Assembly (NCBI GenBank): GCA_965222995.1
Contig: OZ244977.1
Span: forward strand, 682,001-746,000
Direction of reading: 5' to 3'
DNA: 64,000 nucleotides
Origin: SB11 sp965222995
GTDB taxonomy: Bacteria > Bacteroidota > Bacteroidia > UBA8524
Positions 16,475 to 25,768 of the stretch are shown piece after piece. Under the pieces are notes generated by a model that did not search any database, had not been told where the DNA came from, and was given only the letters and a program-made list of their open reading frames with translations. Positions within the stretch are counted from its first letter, which is position 1. Each line of letters opens with the position of its first letter. Position numbers and translations under genes: made by a program.

Positions 16475-17536
16475 ATGACTGATAAAAAAATACTAATTAC
16501 AGGGGGTGCAGGTTTTATAGGCTCACACGTAGTGCGCTTATTTGTGAATAAATACCCGAACTATCATATTTTTAATTTAGATAAACTTACCTACGCCGGT
16601 AACTTAAAAAATCTTACTGATATTGAAAATAAGCCCAACTACACTTTTGTAAAAGAAGATATTGTTGATGCAGATGCAATAAATAATTTGTTTAAAGAAC
16701 ATAGGTTTGATGGGGTATTGCATTTGGCTGCAGAATCTCATGTAGACCGTTCTATAACTCACCCCTTAGAGTTTGTAAATACTAATGTTATAGGTACTGT
16801 CAATTTACTTAATGCTGCCCGCGATATTTGGAAAGAAGACGGAATGGAGGGTAAAAGGTTCTACCATATTTCTACCGATGAAGTATACGGCTCTTTAGAT
16901 GATGGCGGTTTCTTTTATGAAGATACTCCTTACGACCCACAATCGCCCTATTCAGCTTCAAAAGCAAGTAGCGACCATTTTGTAAGGGCATACAGCAATA
17001 CATACAAATTACCCATTGTTATTACTAACTGTAGTAACAATTACGGCCCTAACCAATTCCCAGAAAAGCTGATACCTCTTTGTATTAACAATATTTTGAA
17101 CGGCAAAAACTTACCCATTTACGGTAAAGGCGAAAATGTTAGAGATTGGTTATATGTGGTAGACCATGCACGTGCTATAGATGTAGTATACCATAATGGC
17201 AAACAAGGGGAAACCTATAATATTGGCGGTTTTAACGAGTGGGCAAATATTGATTTGGTGAAAGTGATTTGCAAGGTGATGGATAACCGAATGGGTGAAC
17301 CTGAAGGAACTGCTGAACAGTTAATTACTTATGTTACCGATAGGGCAGGGCATGACCTACGCTACGCAATTGATGCCAACAAAATAATGAAAGAATTAGG
17401 GTGGGAACCCAGTTTACAATTTGAAGAAGGCATTGAGAAAACCATTGATTGGTACCTTGCCAACAAACAGTGGATGGAAGAAATTACCAGTGGCGATTAC
17501 ATGAAATATTATGATGAAATGTATGATGGAAGGTAG
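16475..17536 (+). CDS. rfbB: dTDP-glucose 4,6-dehydratase
   Basis: RfbB converts dTDP-glucose to dTDP-4-keto-6-deoxyglucose, step two of dTDP-rhamnose synthesis. The 353-residue length is normal. An extended SDR fold is clear from GGAGFIGSHVVRLF (NAD binding), HLAAESHVDRSI, STDEVYG (catalytic Thr-Asp-Glu) and YSASKASSDH (Tyr and Lys of YxxxK). It follows the FKBP genes by 7 bp, an unusual partner set. rfbA begins at the far right edge of the window, so the pathway genes are split. Confidence 0.97.
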   Translation: MTDKKILITGGAGFIGSHVVRLFVNKYPNYHIFNLDKLTYAGNLKNLTDIENKPNYTFVKEDIVDADAINNLFKEHRFDGVLHLAAESHVDRSITHPLEFVNTNVIGTVNLLNAARDIWKEDGMEGKRFYHISTDEVYGSLDDGGFFYEDTPYDPQSPYSASKASSDHFVRAYSNTYKLPIVITNCSNNYGPNQFPEKLIPLCINNILNGKNLPIYGKGENVRDWLYVVDHARAIDVVYHNGKQGETYNIGGFNEWANIDLVKVICKVMDNRMGEPEGTAEQLITYVTDRAGHDLRYAIDANKIMKELGWEPSLQFEEGIEKTIDWYLANKQWMEEITSGDYMKYYDEMYDGR

Positions 17537-17615
17537 TTGGGTATTGAGTTATTAGATAGATTTCATCTATAAATTAGTAACTATATATTTATGCTTTAGT
17601 CTGCAATAAAGAACA

Positions 17616-17644
17616 TTAAAAAGGGGCTCTACGAGCCCCTTTTA
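17616..17644. terminator. Bidirectional intrinsic terminator
   Basis: Stem GGGGCTC / GAGCCCC (17623-17629 with 17633-17639) with AAAA before and TTTT after, between the convergent rfbB and gyrB genes. Confidence 0.9.
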
Positions 17645-17681
17645 TTATAATAACTGATTAACTCAATAACCAATAACTAAA

Positions 17682-19634
17682 CTACGCATCAATATTTGCA
17701 TACTTAGCGTGGCTTTCTATAAACTCACGGCGTGGAGGTACTTCATCACCCATCAGCATGCTGAAAATATGGTCAGCTTCGGCTAAACTTTCAAGAGATA
17801 CTTGCTTTAACGTACGCTTTTCAGGGTTCATGGTAGTTTGCCATAATTGTTCTGCATTCATCTCTCCCAAACCTTTATAGCGTTGTACATTAACACTTTC
17901 AGGCTTGCCTTTTCCTATTTCTTCAATAGCTTGGTCACGCTGAACATCATCCCAGCAGTAACGCTCTTCTCTTCCTTTTTTCACTAAATAAAGTGGTGGA
18001 GTGGCTATGTATAAAAAGCCTTGTTCTACCAGTTTCTTCATATAACGGAAGAAGAAAGTAAGTATAAGTGTACGGATGTGGCTACCATCCACGTCGGCAT
18101 CCGTCATAATAATTATTTTGTGGTAGCGCAGTTTTTCAAGGTTCAGCTCTTTATTGTCTTCTTCAGTACCTATGGTTACCCCTAAAGCAGTGAACATATT
18201 TTTTATTTCCTCATTTTCATAAATTTTATGTTCTAGGGCTTTTTCTACGTTAAGTATTTTACCACGTAGAGGGAGTATAGCTTGAAAATTACGGTTACGC
18301 CCTTGCTTTGCTGTTCCCCCGGCCGAATCTCCCTCCACCAAGTAAATTTCACACTCAGCAGGGTCTGTACCTGAGCAATCTGAAAGTTTACCTGGTAAGC
18401 CCATTCCGCTCATAGCCCCTTTGCGTTGCACCATTTCGCGTGCTTTACGTGCCGCATGGCGTGCAGTAGCAGCCAACACTACTTTATTAATAATGGTTTT
18501 AGCTTCTTTAGGGTTTTCTTCTAAAAAGTTGTTAAGCATATCACCCACACACTGGTCAACAGCACCCATAACCTCATTATTTCCTAACTTAGTTTTAGTT
18601 TGCCCTTCAAACTGGGGTTCAGCTACCTTTACAGAAATAACGGCTGTTAAACCTTCTCTAAAATCGTCTCCGCTGATATCAAATTTTAGGTTTTTTAGCA
18701 AACCTTCACGCTCTGCATACCCTTTAAGTGTACGTGTAAGTGCACGGCGAAAGCCTGATACATGCGTACCTCCCTCAATAGTATTAATATTATTTACATA
18801 AGAGTGTAGGTTCTCAGCATAGCCTGTATTGTACTGTAATGCTACCTCAACAGGTACACCTGCTTTTTCACCTTCTACATAAATAGGTTCAGGTATCAGT
18901 TTTTCACGGGTGCCATCTAAGTAACCAACAAACTCTTTTAATCCTCCTTCTGAGTAAAAATTATCTGTTTTAGGGTTGTTATCTTCATCAAGCTCACGTT
19001 TATCTACTATGGTGATGTTTATACCTCTATTTAGGTAAGCCAACTCACGTAAACGAGCAGAAAGTGTTTCAAAATTATAAACTGTGGCAGAGAATATAGT
19101 AGCATCAGGCACAAAGTGGACTTCTGTTCCTGTAATATCAGTTTCTCCAATAGTTTTTACATCGTATTGGGGGATACCTGTTTTATACTCTTGTTGCCAA
19201 ATTTTACCATCGCGATGAACGGTAGCACGTAAGTCAGTAGAAAGTGCATTTACACAACTCACCCCGACACCATGCAATCCACCCGAAACTTTGTAAGTAT
19301 CTTTATCAAACTTACCTCCTGCGTGAAGCACAGTCATTACTACCTCAAGTGCACTACGGTTTTCTTTTTTATGTAAGCCTGTTGGTATTCCTCTACCATC
19401 ATCTAATACGGTGATGGAGTTATCTTCATTTATAGTAACAGTAATATTTTTACAATAGCCTGCTAGGGCTTCATCAATAGAGTTATCTACTACCTCATAT
19501 ACCAAATGGTGTAGTCCTCTAACTCCTGTATCCCCAATGTACATTGAGGGGCGTTTACGAACTGCTTCTAATCCTTCAAGAACCTGAATATTATCGGCCC
19601 CATAATTCTTCTTTTCTAATGCTTCGTCGCTCAT
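17682..19634 (-). CDS. gyrB: DNA gyrase subunit B
   Basis: This 650-residue protein is the ATPase/Toprim subunit of gyrase. ATPase motifs are VYEVVDNSIDEALAG, DDGRGIPTG and GGLHGVGVSCVNALS, with the transducer lysine region QTKTKLGN. The Toprim part has EGDSAGGTAKQGRNRNFQAILP and DADVDGSHIRTLILTFFF, and the tail has RYKGLGEMNAEQLWQTTM. The length and the lack of the insert seen in enterobacterial GyrB fit the Bacteroidota form. ParE is the alternative, but the N-terminus fits GyrB better. It is flanked by single-gene spacing and its own terminator. Confidence 0.93.
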   Translation of the reverse strand: MSDEALEKKNYGADNIQVLEGLEAVRKRPSMYIGDTGVRGLHHLVYEVVDNSIDEALAGYCKNITVTINEDNSITVLDDGRGIPTGLHKKENRSALEVVMTVLHAGGKFDKDTYKVSGGLHGVGVSCVNALSTDLRATVHRDGKIWQQEYKTGIPQYDVKTIGETDITGTEVHFVPDATIFSATVYNFETLSARLRELAYLNRGINITIVDKRELDEDNNPKTDNFYSEGGLKEFVGYLDGTREKLIPEPIYVEGEKAGVPVEVALQYNTGYAENLHSYVNNINTIEGGTHVSGFRRALTRTLKGYAEREGLLKNLKFDISGDDFREGLTAVISVKVAEPQFEGQTKTKLGNNEVMGAVDQCVGDMLNNFLEENPKEAKTIINKVVLAATARHAARKAREMVQRKGAMSGMGLPGKLSDCSGTDPAECEIYLVEGDSAGGTAKQGRNRNFQAILPLRGKILNVEKALEHKIYENEEIKNMFTALGVTIGTEEDNKELNLEKLRYHKIIIMTDADVDGSHIRTLILTFFFRYMKKLVEQGFLYIATPPLYLVKKGREERYCWDDVQRDQAIEEIGKGKPESVNVQRYKGLGEMNAEQLWQTTMNPEKRTLKQVSLESLAEADHIFSMLMGDEVPPRREFIESHAKYANIDA

Positions 19635-19796
19635 ATAAAAATCACTAAAAGTATAATGCGTAAAAATAGCTCTAAGTGTAGAATTTTCAAAGGTTTACAC
19701 CTGTTTTGGAAAGGCATTTTTCCACGCTGTTGTGGATATGTTTTCAAATCGTTAAGAGCTATCTATTTTATATCAATAATACTGCCGAAAATGCAA

Positions 19797-20681
19797 TTAA
19801 AATGGTGTAGCAGATTTAAACTTTAATGTTTGATTTTCAGGCGATTCAAATTCTAAATAATAAGCGTGGAGCATCATTCTTTCAATAGTCTCATCTATTC
19901 CAAATGGGGGAGGGTAACGTTTATCGCCCACAATGCTATATCCAATATGTTGCAGATGGATACGGATTTGATTAGTACGTCCTGTTTCCAACTCGCATTC
20001 AACAATTGAGAACTCGTTGGTTTGTTCTAAAACTTTATAATGAGTAATAGCTTCTTTACCTGCATTATCAGGAGGATTTGCCATTATAGTCAACTCCTCA
20101 TCAGGATGGCGACCTATGGGTACACTTATGGTTCCTTCCGTTGGGCTTACTTTGCCATGCACTTTGGCTATATATTTTCGTTTAGCGGTTTTGTTTTGGA
20201 ATTGGGGTGCTAAAAAAGCCAACCCCTTTTTGTTTTTAGCCACCACCATTAAGCCTGATGTTTCTTTATCCAATCGGTGTACTAATCCGTTATTCAATTC
20301 AGGGGTTTGGTTGGTGTTTTGATAATGGAAAGCCAGCGCATTTAGTAAAGTGCCTTTGTAATTACCCAGCCCACCGTGGCAGGCCATTTTAGGTGGTTTG
20401 TTTACTACTAACCAGTCTTTGTTTTCTTTTAAAATTTCAAGGGAGATATTTTCAGCAAAAATTTTCTGGTGTTGGGTGTAAGGTGAGGTAATTTTAAGCT
20501 CATCGCCATTAAAAACCATAGTAGAAGCATCCGAGGGAATATCATTAATTAAAACCCATTTTTTATGCATTAGTACCTGTACTTTTTGTTTGTTATAGCC
20601 TTTTACATGGTGCATAACATACTCAGGTAAAGGTTTTGGCTGTTTTAACCCCTCTACTTGTATGGTTTTTAAAACATTCAT
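19797..20681 (-). CDS. RluA-family RNA pseudouridine synthase
   Basis: This 294-residue enzyme isomerises uridine to pseudouridine in rRNA or tRNA. The catalytic motif LVHRLDKETSGLMVVAKN carries the essential aspartate, with KMACHGGLGNYKGTLLNAL, ELETGRTNQIRIHLQHIG and VGDKRYPPP behind it. The N-terminal part (about 1-85) looks like a degenerate S4-type RNA-binding region. The target site cannot be told from sequence. It is the last gene of a reverse operon, and its ATG overlaps the asparaginase stop by one base (TAATG), implying coupled translation. Confidence 0.9.
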   Translation of the reverse strand: MNVLKTIQVEGLKQPKPLPEYVMHHVKGYNKQKVQVLMHKKWVLINDIPSDASTMVFNGDELKITSPYTQHQKIFAENISLEILKENKDWLVVNKPPKMACHGGLGNYKGTLLNALAFHYQNTNQTPELNNGLVHRLDKETSGLMVVAKNKKGLAFLAPQFQNKTAKRKYIAKVHGKVSPTEGTISVPIGRHPDEELTIMANPPDNAGKEAITHYKVLEQTNEFSIVECELETGRTNQIRIHLQHIGYSIVGDKRYPPPFGIDETIERMMLHAYYLEFESPENQTLKFKSATPF

Positions 20682-21700
20682 TAACTAATTTTCAGACTAT
20701 CGAAAAGTCCTTTGCGAGTAGTGATTTGACCCGTAACAAACTTGTTGAAGTTTTTTATTTCAGCTTCTTGATAATGTTGTAAAGGAGCTAATTGCTCTTG
20801 GCTAAACAAACCTGTGGCTTCAACAAAGCGTTGTGCCACATTGTATTGCGGAAGCATTTTGCCATCGTCAATTTTTATGGTTGCTCCGATTTTGTGTTGA
20901 GGGAGTGCCATACTGAAAATGCCTTCTGCGCCTGTTTTACCAATTATTTTTGGAGCGGTAATTTGCATCATATCAGTACAGTAACGCTTACTACCTGCTA
21001 CCATATACGGATATTTAGTAACGGCTTCTATTACTGTAGCACAAGCTTTTTGACGTTCAGGACTGAATTGTTCCGTGTGCACCAAGTTTTTATATCCCAA
21101 TGCCTGATTGTATACCGGTACCGAGAAAATAGGTGCGGAGCAGCCATCATAAGCAATAGTCATTTTTTCTTTAGGGTACTCGTATAACTCTGATGTTATT
21201 TGCAGTATCTCTTGTTGCATAGGGTGCTGCGGGTTGATATAGTCTTTAGTATCCCAACCCTTAAGTACAGCGTAAGCTAAAAAACCTGCATGTTTACCGC
21301 TACAATTGTTGTGAATGTGGTGGGGCTTTTGTGAAGCTTTTACTAACTCGTTAGCTGTTTTTCTATCAGTAGGGTATTGTGGCCCGCAAAACAAGTGCTC
21401 TTTATCTAAGCCAATTTTATTAAGTATTGAATTTACAACCCTTAGATGCTCTGTTTCGCCATTATGGCTGCCACACATTACGGCAATCTCTTCTAAAGTG
21501 AAACCAAAATGTTCCATACCACCATACTCTAATAATGGAAGTACTTGCATAAGCTTTAATGCCGAACGCGGGTAACATATTTGCTGCACATCTCCCTCAC
21601 TGTAGATGATTTCTCCATCTTTATCTACAACACAAATTATTCCTCTATGGAAACTCTCTAAAACTTTGTCTCTGTATATTTCAACTAAAACAGGGTTCAT
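20681..21700 (-). CDS. Asparaginase (rhizobial type II, thermolabile L-asparaginase family)
   Basis: This 339-residue protein matches the family first seen in Rhizobium etli rather than the E. coli AnsA/AnsB type: VEIYRDKVLESFHRGIICVV, YPRSALKLMQVLPLL, MCGSHNGETEHLRVV, NCSGKHAGFLA and IAYDGCSAPIFSVPV. It is expected to hydrolyse asparagine to aspartate and ammonia in the cytoplasm; no signal peptide is seen. It sits three bases after the membrane DnaJ gene and overlaps the RluA gene by one base. Confidence 0.88.
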   Translation of the reverse strand: MNPVLVEIYRDKVLESFHRGIICVVDKDGEIIYSEGDVQQICYPRSALKLMQVLPLLEYGGMEHFGFTLEEIAVMCGSHNGETEHLRVVNSILNKIGLDKEHLFCGPQYPTDRKTANELVKASQKPHHIHNNCSGKHAGFLAYAVLKGWDTKDYINPQHPMQQEILQITSELYEYPKEKMTIAYDGCSAPIFSVPVYNQALGYKNLVHTEQFSPERQKACATVIEAVTKYPYMVAGSKRYCTDMMQITAPKIIGKTGAEGIFSMALPQHKIGATIKIDDGKMLPQYNVAQRFVEATGLFSQEQLAPLQHYQEAEIKNFNKFVTGQITTRKGLFDSLKIS

Positions 21701-21703
21701 GGT

Positions 21704-22786
21704 TTAATAATTATCCTCATTTAAAATGTATTTTATTTCATACTTCTTCATTACCCTTATACCCAGTAAACCGGTTTCAAAGGTATAGGTTATTTGATTC
21801 CCCGCTTGTAGCTCGCTGTAATCAAGAAAAAACCGTAACCCTTTATAATCTTCATAGGCATCATTTTCTAAAATAATATAGCTGGTAGTTACTTCTTCAT
21901 TTCTTCTTTTATCAATTTCTATAGTTTGGCTAAAAAAGTAGCTTTCTTGTTTGGGGTTAGTGCTAAAAGTATAATTAAGAAAAAACAATAAGCTAAGAAT
22001 TAAAGGAGCTATACCAAAAGCATATAAATACCTAACGTTTTCGTTCTGATGTTTTTTTACCATCGAAAATACAAAACCTACTATTATGGCAACTATGTAT
22101 ATTGCCCAAAGGGTATTTATTGTGATGAGTGTATTAATGGCAATTTTAAAAATTATTAAAATATTAATAGGAGCTAGCACTATTAGCATAGGCCAACCTG
22201 CGGTATACATATCCCTAAGCCAGGGGTAGGTGAATAAGGTGATAATTGATTTTCTAAAGGCTATTAAAGAAAGTTTTAGTTTTTTTAGTTGGGTAACCAC
22301 AGGTAGGGTTATAGGTAGTGTCATTACTATTACACCTACACTAATGGCTATTCCAATACCTCTCCCGTAAATATATCCCAAAACGGGATTTACAATAAGA
22401 ATAGCAAAAGCTACTAACCCGAAGAAAACATTGGTTACATGGTCAAACGATTCTGTGAGCTTATATTCAGGCGAGTTGATATATTCTTCATATCGCATTT
22501 TGGCTTGTTCCCTGGCTCTTTGCTTTCTTCTTGCAGCTTCGGCATACCACCATCGCTCAAAATCTTCTACTTGCTTGTAGTTATTTGCTTTTCTTTTACC
22601 ACTTTTTAATGCTTCCAGGTATTCATAGGCTTCTTGTAGCTCTATAAACTCTTCTTCTGCATTTGGTGAAGGATTTTTATCAGGGTGTAATTGTTTTGCC
22701 TTGGCTCTATAAGCTTTTTTTAGCTCATTTAATGAAGCTGTTGGAGATAACCCAAGCAATGAATAATATTTCTGTTCTAAGCTCAA
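21704..22786 (-). CDS. Membrane protein with N-terminal DnaJ domain
   Basis: This 360-residue protein begins with a J domain (about 3-62: KYYSLLGLSPTASLNELKKA, HPDKN with the HPD that stimulates Hsp70, EEEFIELQEAYEYLEAL). A basic helical linker follows. About five hydrophobic segments lie between residues 115 and 290 (for example FFGLVAFAILIVNPVLGYIY and PMLIVLAPINILIIFKIAI), and a soluble tail of about 65 residues comes last. It probably recruits DnaK to the inner membrane. The transmembrane part is not a family I recognise. It is tightly packed in the operon, 8 bp after rdgB and 3 bp before the asparaginase gene. Confidence 0.82.
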   Translation of the reverse strand: MSLEQKYYSLLGLSPTASLNELKKAYRAKAKQLHPDKNPSPNAEEEFIELQEAYEYLEALKSGKRKANNYKQVEDFERWWYAEAARRKQRAREQAKMRYEEYINSPEYKLTESFDHVTNVFFGLVAFAILIVNPVLGYIYGRGIGIAISVGVIVMTLPITLPVVTQLKKLKLSLIAFRKSIITLFTYPWLRDMYTAGWPMLIVLAPINILIIFKIAINTLITINTLWAIYIVAIIVGFVFSMVKKHQNENVRYLYAFGIAPLILSLLFFLNYTFSTNPKQESYFFSQTIEIDKRRNEEVTTSYIILENDAYEDYKGLRFFLDYSELQAGNQITYTFETGLLGIRVMKKYEIKYILNEDNY

Positions 22787-22794
22787 AAGGTTGT

Positions 22795-23901
22795 TTATGA
22801 AGATGACTCTTTAAATAATTCCCATCTTTCTCGGGTAAGCTGATAAACTTCACATTCATCATCTCCAAAAACTCGTTTTTCTAAAAACTCAAAGCCTAAA
22901 CGCTTATAAAACCTAATGGCGGCAGTATTTCTTACCAAAGGGTCAATAATAATGGCCGTTACTTCTTGCTGAGCAAAACAGCGTTCTATTGCTAATTGCA
23001 TCATTTGTGAGCCATACCCTTTATTAAGTTTTGTTTCCTCACCAATCCAAATATCAATAGCTCTGAGATTGGGAGCAACCTTACCCCAATAATGAGTCTC
23101 TTCCCTTGCAGGGTCAATTATTTGTATAACACCAATAGGTTCTCCTTTTAGCTCGGCAATTAACTGTTCTTGCCAGTCAACAATATTGCTTATAGCTTCT
23201 TCCCACACCCAATCATCGTCTGCACCCGATGCTATAACATGTGGTTTTTTATCCCATTCGTACAATTTATCTACGTCAGCCAAAGTGGCTAAACGTAAGT
23301 GAATATTCTCGGTTCCCTTAGTGGTCATTTTTTGGGTGAAAAAGCCTCTCATTTTGTCAAAAGCTTTTGCCCTATGGCTAAGTGTATTCTTCTCCTCTAG
23401 ACTCATTTGTGCAAAGGTTTTGTCATATCCTTCAGGTATAAAAATAGGATCATAGCCAAAACCTTCATTCCCTTTTTTTTCTGTGATTATTGTTCCACCA
23501 GCGATGCCCTCAAAAAGGTACTCTTTTCCATCTATTATCAATGCTATTACTGTTCTAAACCTGGCTTTTCTGTTTGTTTTACCGGTAAGATTTTTTAAAA
23601 GCAACTCCATGTTGTCATCGGCATTCTTTTGTAAACCTGCATATCGGGCACTATAAACCCCGGGCTCACCATTTAATGCCTCAACCTCTAAACCTGTATC
23701 ATCGGCAAAGCAATTAAGTTGTGTTCTTGCATAAACATAACGGGCTTTCAACAATGCATTACCTTCTAAAGTATCGGCAGTTTCAGGTATTTCTTCGGTA
23801 ATACCTAAAGCATTTAAATCTGTTATGGTAAACTCTTTACCCAGTTTAGCAGCTATTTCTTTAGCTTTATTAGGGTTTTGTGTGGCAAAAACTAGTTCCA
23901 T
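22795..23901 (-). CDS. RdgB/HAM1 NTP pyrophosphatase fused to an AAC(6')-like GNAT acetyltransferase
   Basis: This is a 368-residue two-part protein. Residues about 1-190 form a complete RdgB (ITP/XTP pyrophosphatase): MELVFATQNPNKAKEIAAKL, FADDTGLEVEALNGEPGVYS, GFGYDPIFIPEGYDKTFAQM and LSHRAKAFDKM, a normal end for the family. From residue 192 (MTTKGTEN) a GNAT domain begins, with IDIWIGEETKLNKGYGSQMM (acetyl-CoA loop) and DPLVRNTAAIRFYKRLGFEF, closely resembling aminoglycoside 6'-N-acetyltransferases. No stop codon separates them. The start is set at 23901, where the family N-terminus begins; it overlaps the upstream stop as TAATG. The Met codon at 23328 could also start the GNAT part alone. 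Confidence 0.85.
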   Translation of the reverse strand: MELVFATQNPNKAKEIAAKLGKEFTITDLNALGITEEIPETADTLEGNALLKARYVYARTQLNCFADDTGLEVEALNGEPGVYSARYAGLQKNADDNMELLLKNLTGKTNRKARFRTVIALIIDGKEYLFEGIAGGTIITEKKGNEGFGYDPIFIPEGYDKTFAQMSLEEKNTLSHRAKAFDKMRGFFTQKMTTKGTENIHLRLATLADVDKLYEWDKKPHVIASGADDDWVWEEAISNIVDWQEQLIAELKGEPIGVIQIIDPAREETHYWGKVAPNLRAIDIWIGEETKLNKGYGSQMMQLAIERCFAQQEVTAIIIDPLVRNTAAIRFYKRLGFEFLEKRVFGDDECEVYQLTRERWELFKESSS

Positions 23902-24374
23902 TACTTTAGATAGTGTGTTTGTAGTATGCCCCAAAGCTTAGCCTTTAGGTTTTTATCATTTTCGATAATATCAATTGGGTCAACACTAATGATTTTTAGT
24001 TTTTCATGAACTAGCGGCTGGTATAGCTGAGTTTTAATATTAAAGATGGAAGAGTTTACACCCCAAAAAAATAATGAAGAAGCGGCAAAAAACTCTTTCA
24101 GTTGTTTTAGTGTAGCATCAGGGTAATTGTTAAGGTTTACCAAAGCAACATCAGAAAAGCTGAGTTTTGTTGCATTTAATATTTTCTCAAGAAAAGGCTT
24201 TTGTGCTTCAGGCATGGCACCGGAACCTGTATGGCTGAACAACATTACAATATATTTATTGTTATCGCCCTCGTAATCAAAAGTAATGGTACTATTACTT
24301 GCCTCTATTTTAGGCTTGTAAAGTGTGTGTCCGTAAAAAAAATGTTGGAGTGCAGCTCCTTCTATTTTAAGCAT
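23901..24374 (-). CDS. Uncharacterised 157-residue protein, first gene of the rdgB operon
   Basis: I do not recognise this family. The protein is 157 residues, without signal peptide or membrane segment. It looks like a mixed alpha/beta domain with alternating hydrophobic strands (KYIVMLFSHTG, FSDVALVNLNN, SSLFFWGVNSS, LKIISVDPIDII). The last motifs suggest a Rossmann-like sheet. Its stop overlaps the RdgB ATG by one base, so it is the likely first gene of the five-gene reverse operon ending at 19797. A 209-bp gap upstream separates it from the divergent acetyltransferase gene and should hold its promoter. Confidence 0.7.
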   Translation of the reverse strand: MLKIEGAALQHFFYGHTLYKPKIEASNSTITFDYEGDNNKYIVMLFSHTGSGAMPEAQKPFLEKILNATKLSFSDVALVNLNNYPDATLKQLKEFFAASSLFFWGVNSSIFNIKTQLYQPLVHEKLKIISVDPIDIIENDKNLKAKLWGILQTHYLK

Positions 24375-24583
24375 AAAAAAATTTTTACAAAGTTAAAATG
24401 TTGATACTAAGGTTATACACAGTTTATCCTTTTTAAAGGTATAACAAGTACTTTTCAGCTACTGAGTTTATACGGACTATACTGATTAATGTTTATTGGG
24501 ACAAAAAAATGTGTGGCTTATGCAAGGTTTTATTTACTTTGCGGCGTGCTTGTTTTAAAGTAGTTTTTAGTTGGTAGTTATAA

Positions 24584-25180
24584 ATGATTAAACTTAGATT
24601 AGCGAGTAGTGCTGACGCAGATGGGGTATTGTCTATATATACACCCTATGTTGAAGAGACCAATGTTACGTTTGATTATGATGTAGAGGAGGCGAAAGTA
24701 TTTTGTCAGAAAATTGATGAAATGCTTACCGAATTTCCATGGATAATTGCCGAACATGAGGGTAAGATTATCGGGTATGCTTATGCCAAGAGGCATAGGG
24801 ATAGAGCCGCATATAATTGGTGTGCCGAGAGTTCTATTTATGTGCATCAAGATTTTCAGGGGAAGGGACTTGCTAAGCTTTTATATGAAGCTTTATTAGA
24901 TGTTTTGAAGGCTCAAAATACTATAAATGTGTATGCCGGCATTGCACAGCCTAATGAAAGTAGTACTATGTTCCATGTAAAAATGGGTTTTACCCCTGTA
25001 GGAGTTTATAAAAGGGTTGGTTTTAAAAACAACCAGTGGCATGATGTACTTTGGGTGCACAAAATTTTAACCAAACATGTTGAAACTCCTGAAAATTTTA
25101 TCCCTTTTCAAGATGAAAATATCAGAAAAAAGGCAAAAGAAATAATTGACACCAAGCAAGCAACCCTTGATAAGGCTTAA
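24584..25180 (+). CDS. GNAT acetyltransferase, phosphinothricin acetyltransferase-like
   Basis: This 198-residue GNAT protein resembles the Pat/Bar/MnaT group: MIKLRLASSADADGVLSIYT, PYVEETNVTFDY, PWIIAEHEGKIIGYAYA, ESSIYVHQDFQGKGLAKLL (acetyl-CoA P-loop Q/RxxGxG/A) and MGFTPVGVYKRVGFKNNQW. Family members acetylate phosphinothricin, methionine sulfoximine or other small amines. The native substrate is not knowable here. A C-terminal tail of about 30 residues extends past the usual domain. The gene stands alone and faces the lipoprotein gene convergently, six bases away. Confidence 0.85.
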   Translation: MIKLRLASSADADGVLSIYTPYVEETNVTFDYDVEEAKVFCQKIDEMLTEFPWIIAEHEGKIIGYAYAKRHRDRAAYNWCAESSIYVHQDFQGKGLAKLLYEALLDVLKAQNTINVYAGIAQPNESSTMFHVKMGFTPVGVYKRVGFKNNQWHDVLWVHKILTKHVETPENFIPFQDENIRKKAKEIIDTKQATLDKA

Positions 25181-25185
25181 GCACT

Positions 25186-25704
25186 TTATTCCATTTCTAG
25201 ATAATAACGTTTCCAGCTAGGTTCTAAATCATATACTGGTTTTGCTATAGTAATAACACCTGAGTACGTTTTGTCAGTTTTTTGGCTTAAGGTTTTATAA
25301 GCTATCTTAAACTCTTCTCTATTCATATCTCCTTCTTTGGCTTGTTTGCTTAAGGAGGAAAATTGTTCTTTTATTAAGTCTCTTTCTACGGAGTAGCTAA
25401 AAAAATTATTTATATACTTATTGTATACCACTTTGAAACCATTAAAATCTACCTGCATTTTTTTGGCAACATCATAGCTGGTGTCCTTTAAGTCAATATA
25501 CCATGTATTAATTAAGGCTATGCGGTTTTGTAATTCTTTTTCATCAACATTTAATGCTACATCAATAGCTTTAATTTTAGTTTCTATACTATCTAAATAC
25601 TCTTTTTCTCTTTGGTAATCAGTGGTTCCTTCTTTACATCCCCAATAATTTAATATGGTTACTACTATTGCAATAAGAGTAATAGGTATTTTAAAAAGTC
25701 GCAT
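25186..25704 (-). CDS. Predicted lipoprotein, mostly helical, unknown function
   Basis: This is a 172-residue protein with a hydrophobic N-terminus followed by a lipobox-like cysteine (ILNYWGCKEG). It should be lipid-anchored after processing. The mature part is strongly charged and helical (YQREKEYLDSIETKIKAID, EEFKIAYKTLSQKTDKTYSG). I recognise no domain. The convergent acetyltransferase ends six bases away, leaving no room for a separate terminator. Confidence 0.7.
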   Translation of the reverse strand: MRLFKIPITLIAIVVTILNYWGCKEGTTDYQREKEYLDSIETKIKAIDVALNVDEKELQNRIALINTWYIDLKDTSYDVAKKMQVDFNGFKVVYNKYINNFFSYSVERDLIKEQFSSLSKQAKEGDMNREEFKIAYKTLSQKTDKTYSGVITIAKPVYDLEPSWKRYYLEME

Positions 25705-25768
25705 CCTGTATTTAATAAATTCTATTTTTGCCTGTAACTAATTATAAGCCAAACTTTAGCTATACTTT

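Noticed and set aside
19731..19739. TGTGGATAT near gyrB as a DnaA box
   Set aside because: One base off consensus and single. No cluster of boxes or AT-rich unwinding element, and no dnaA or dnaN gene nearby, so no origin is claimed.
24413..24421. TTATACACA as a DnaA box
   Set aside because: Single site in an AT-rich gap, expected by chance. No companion boxes seen.
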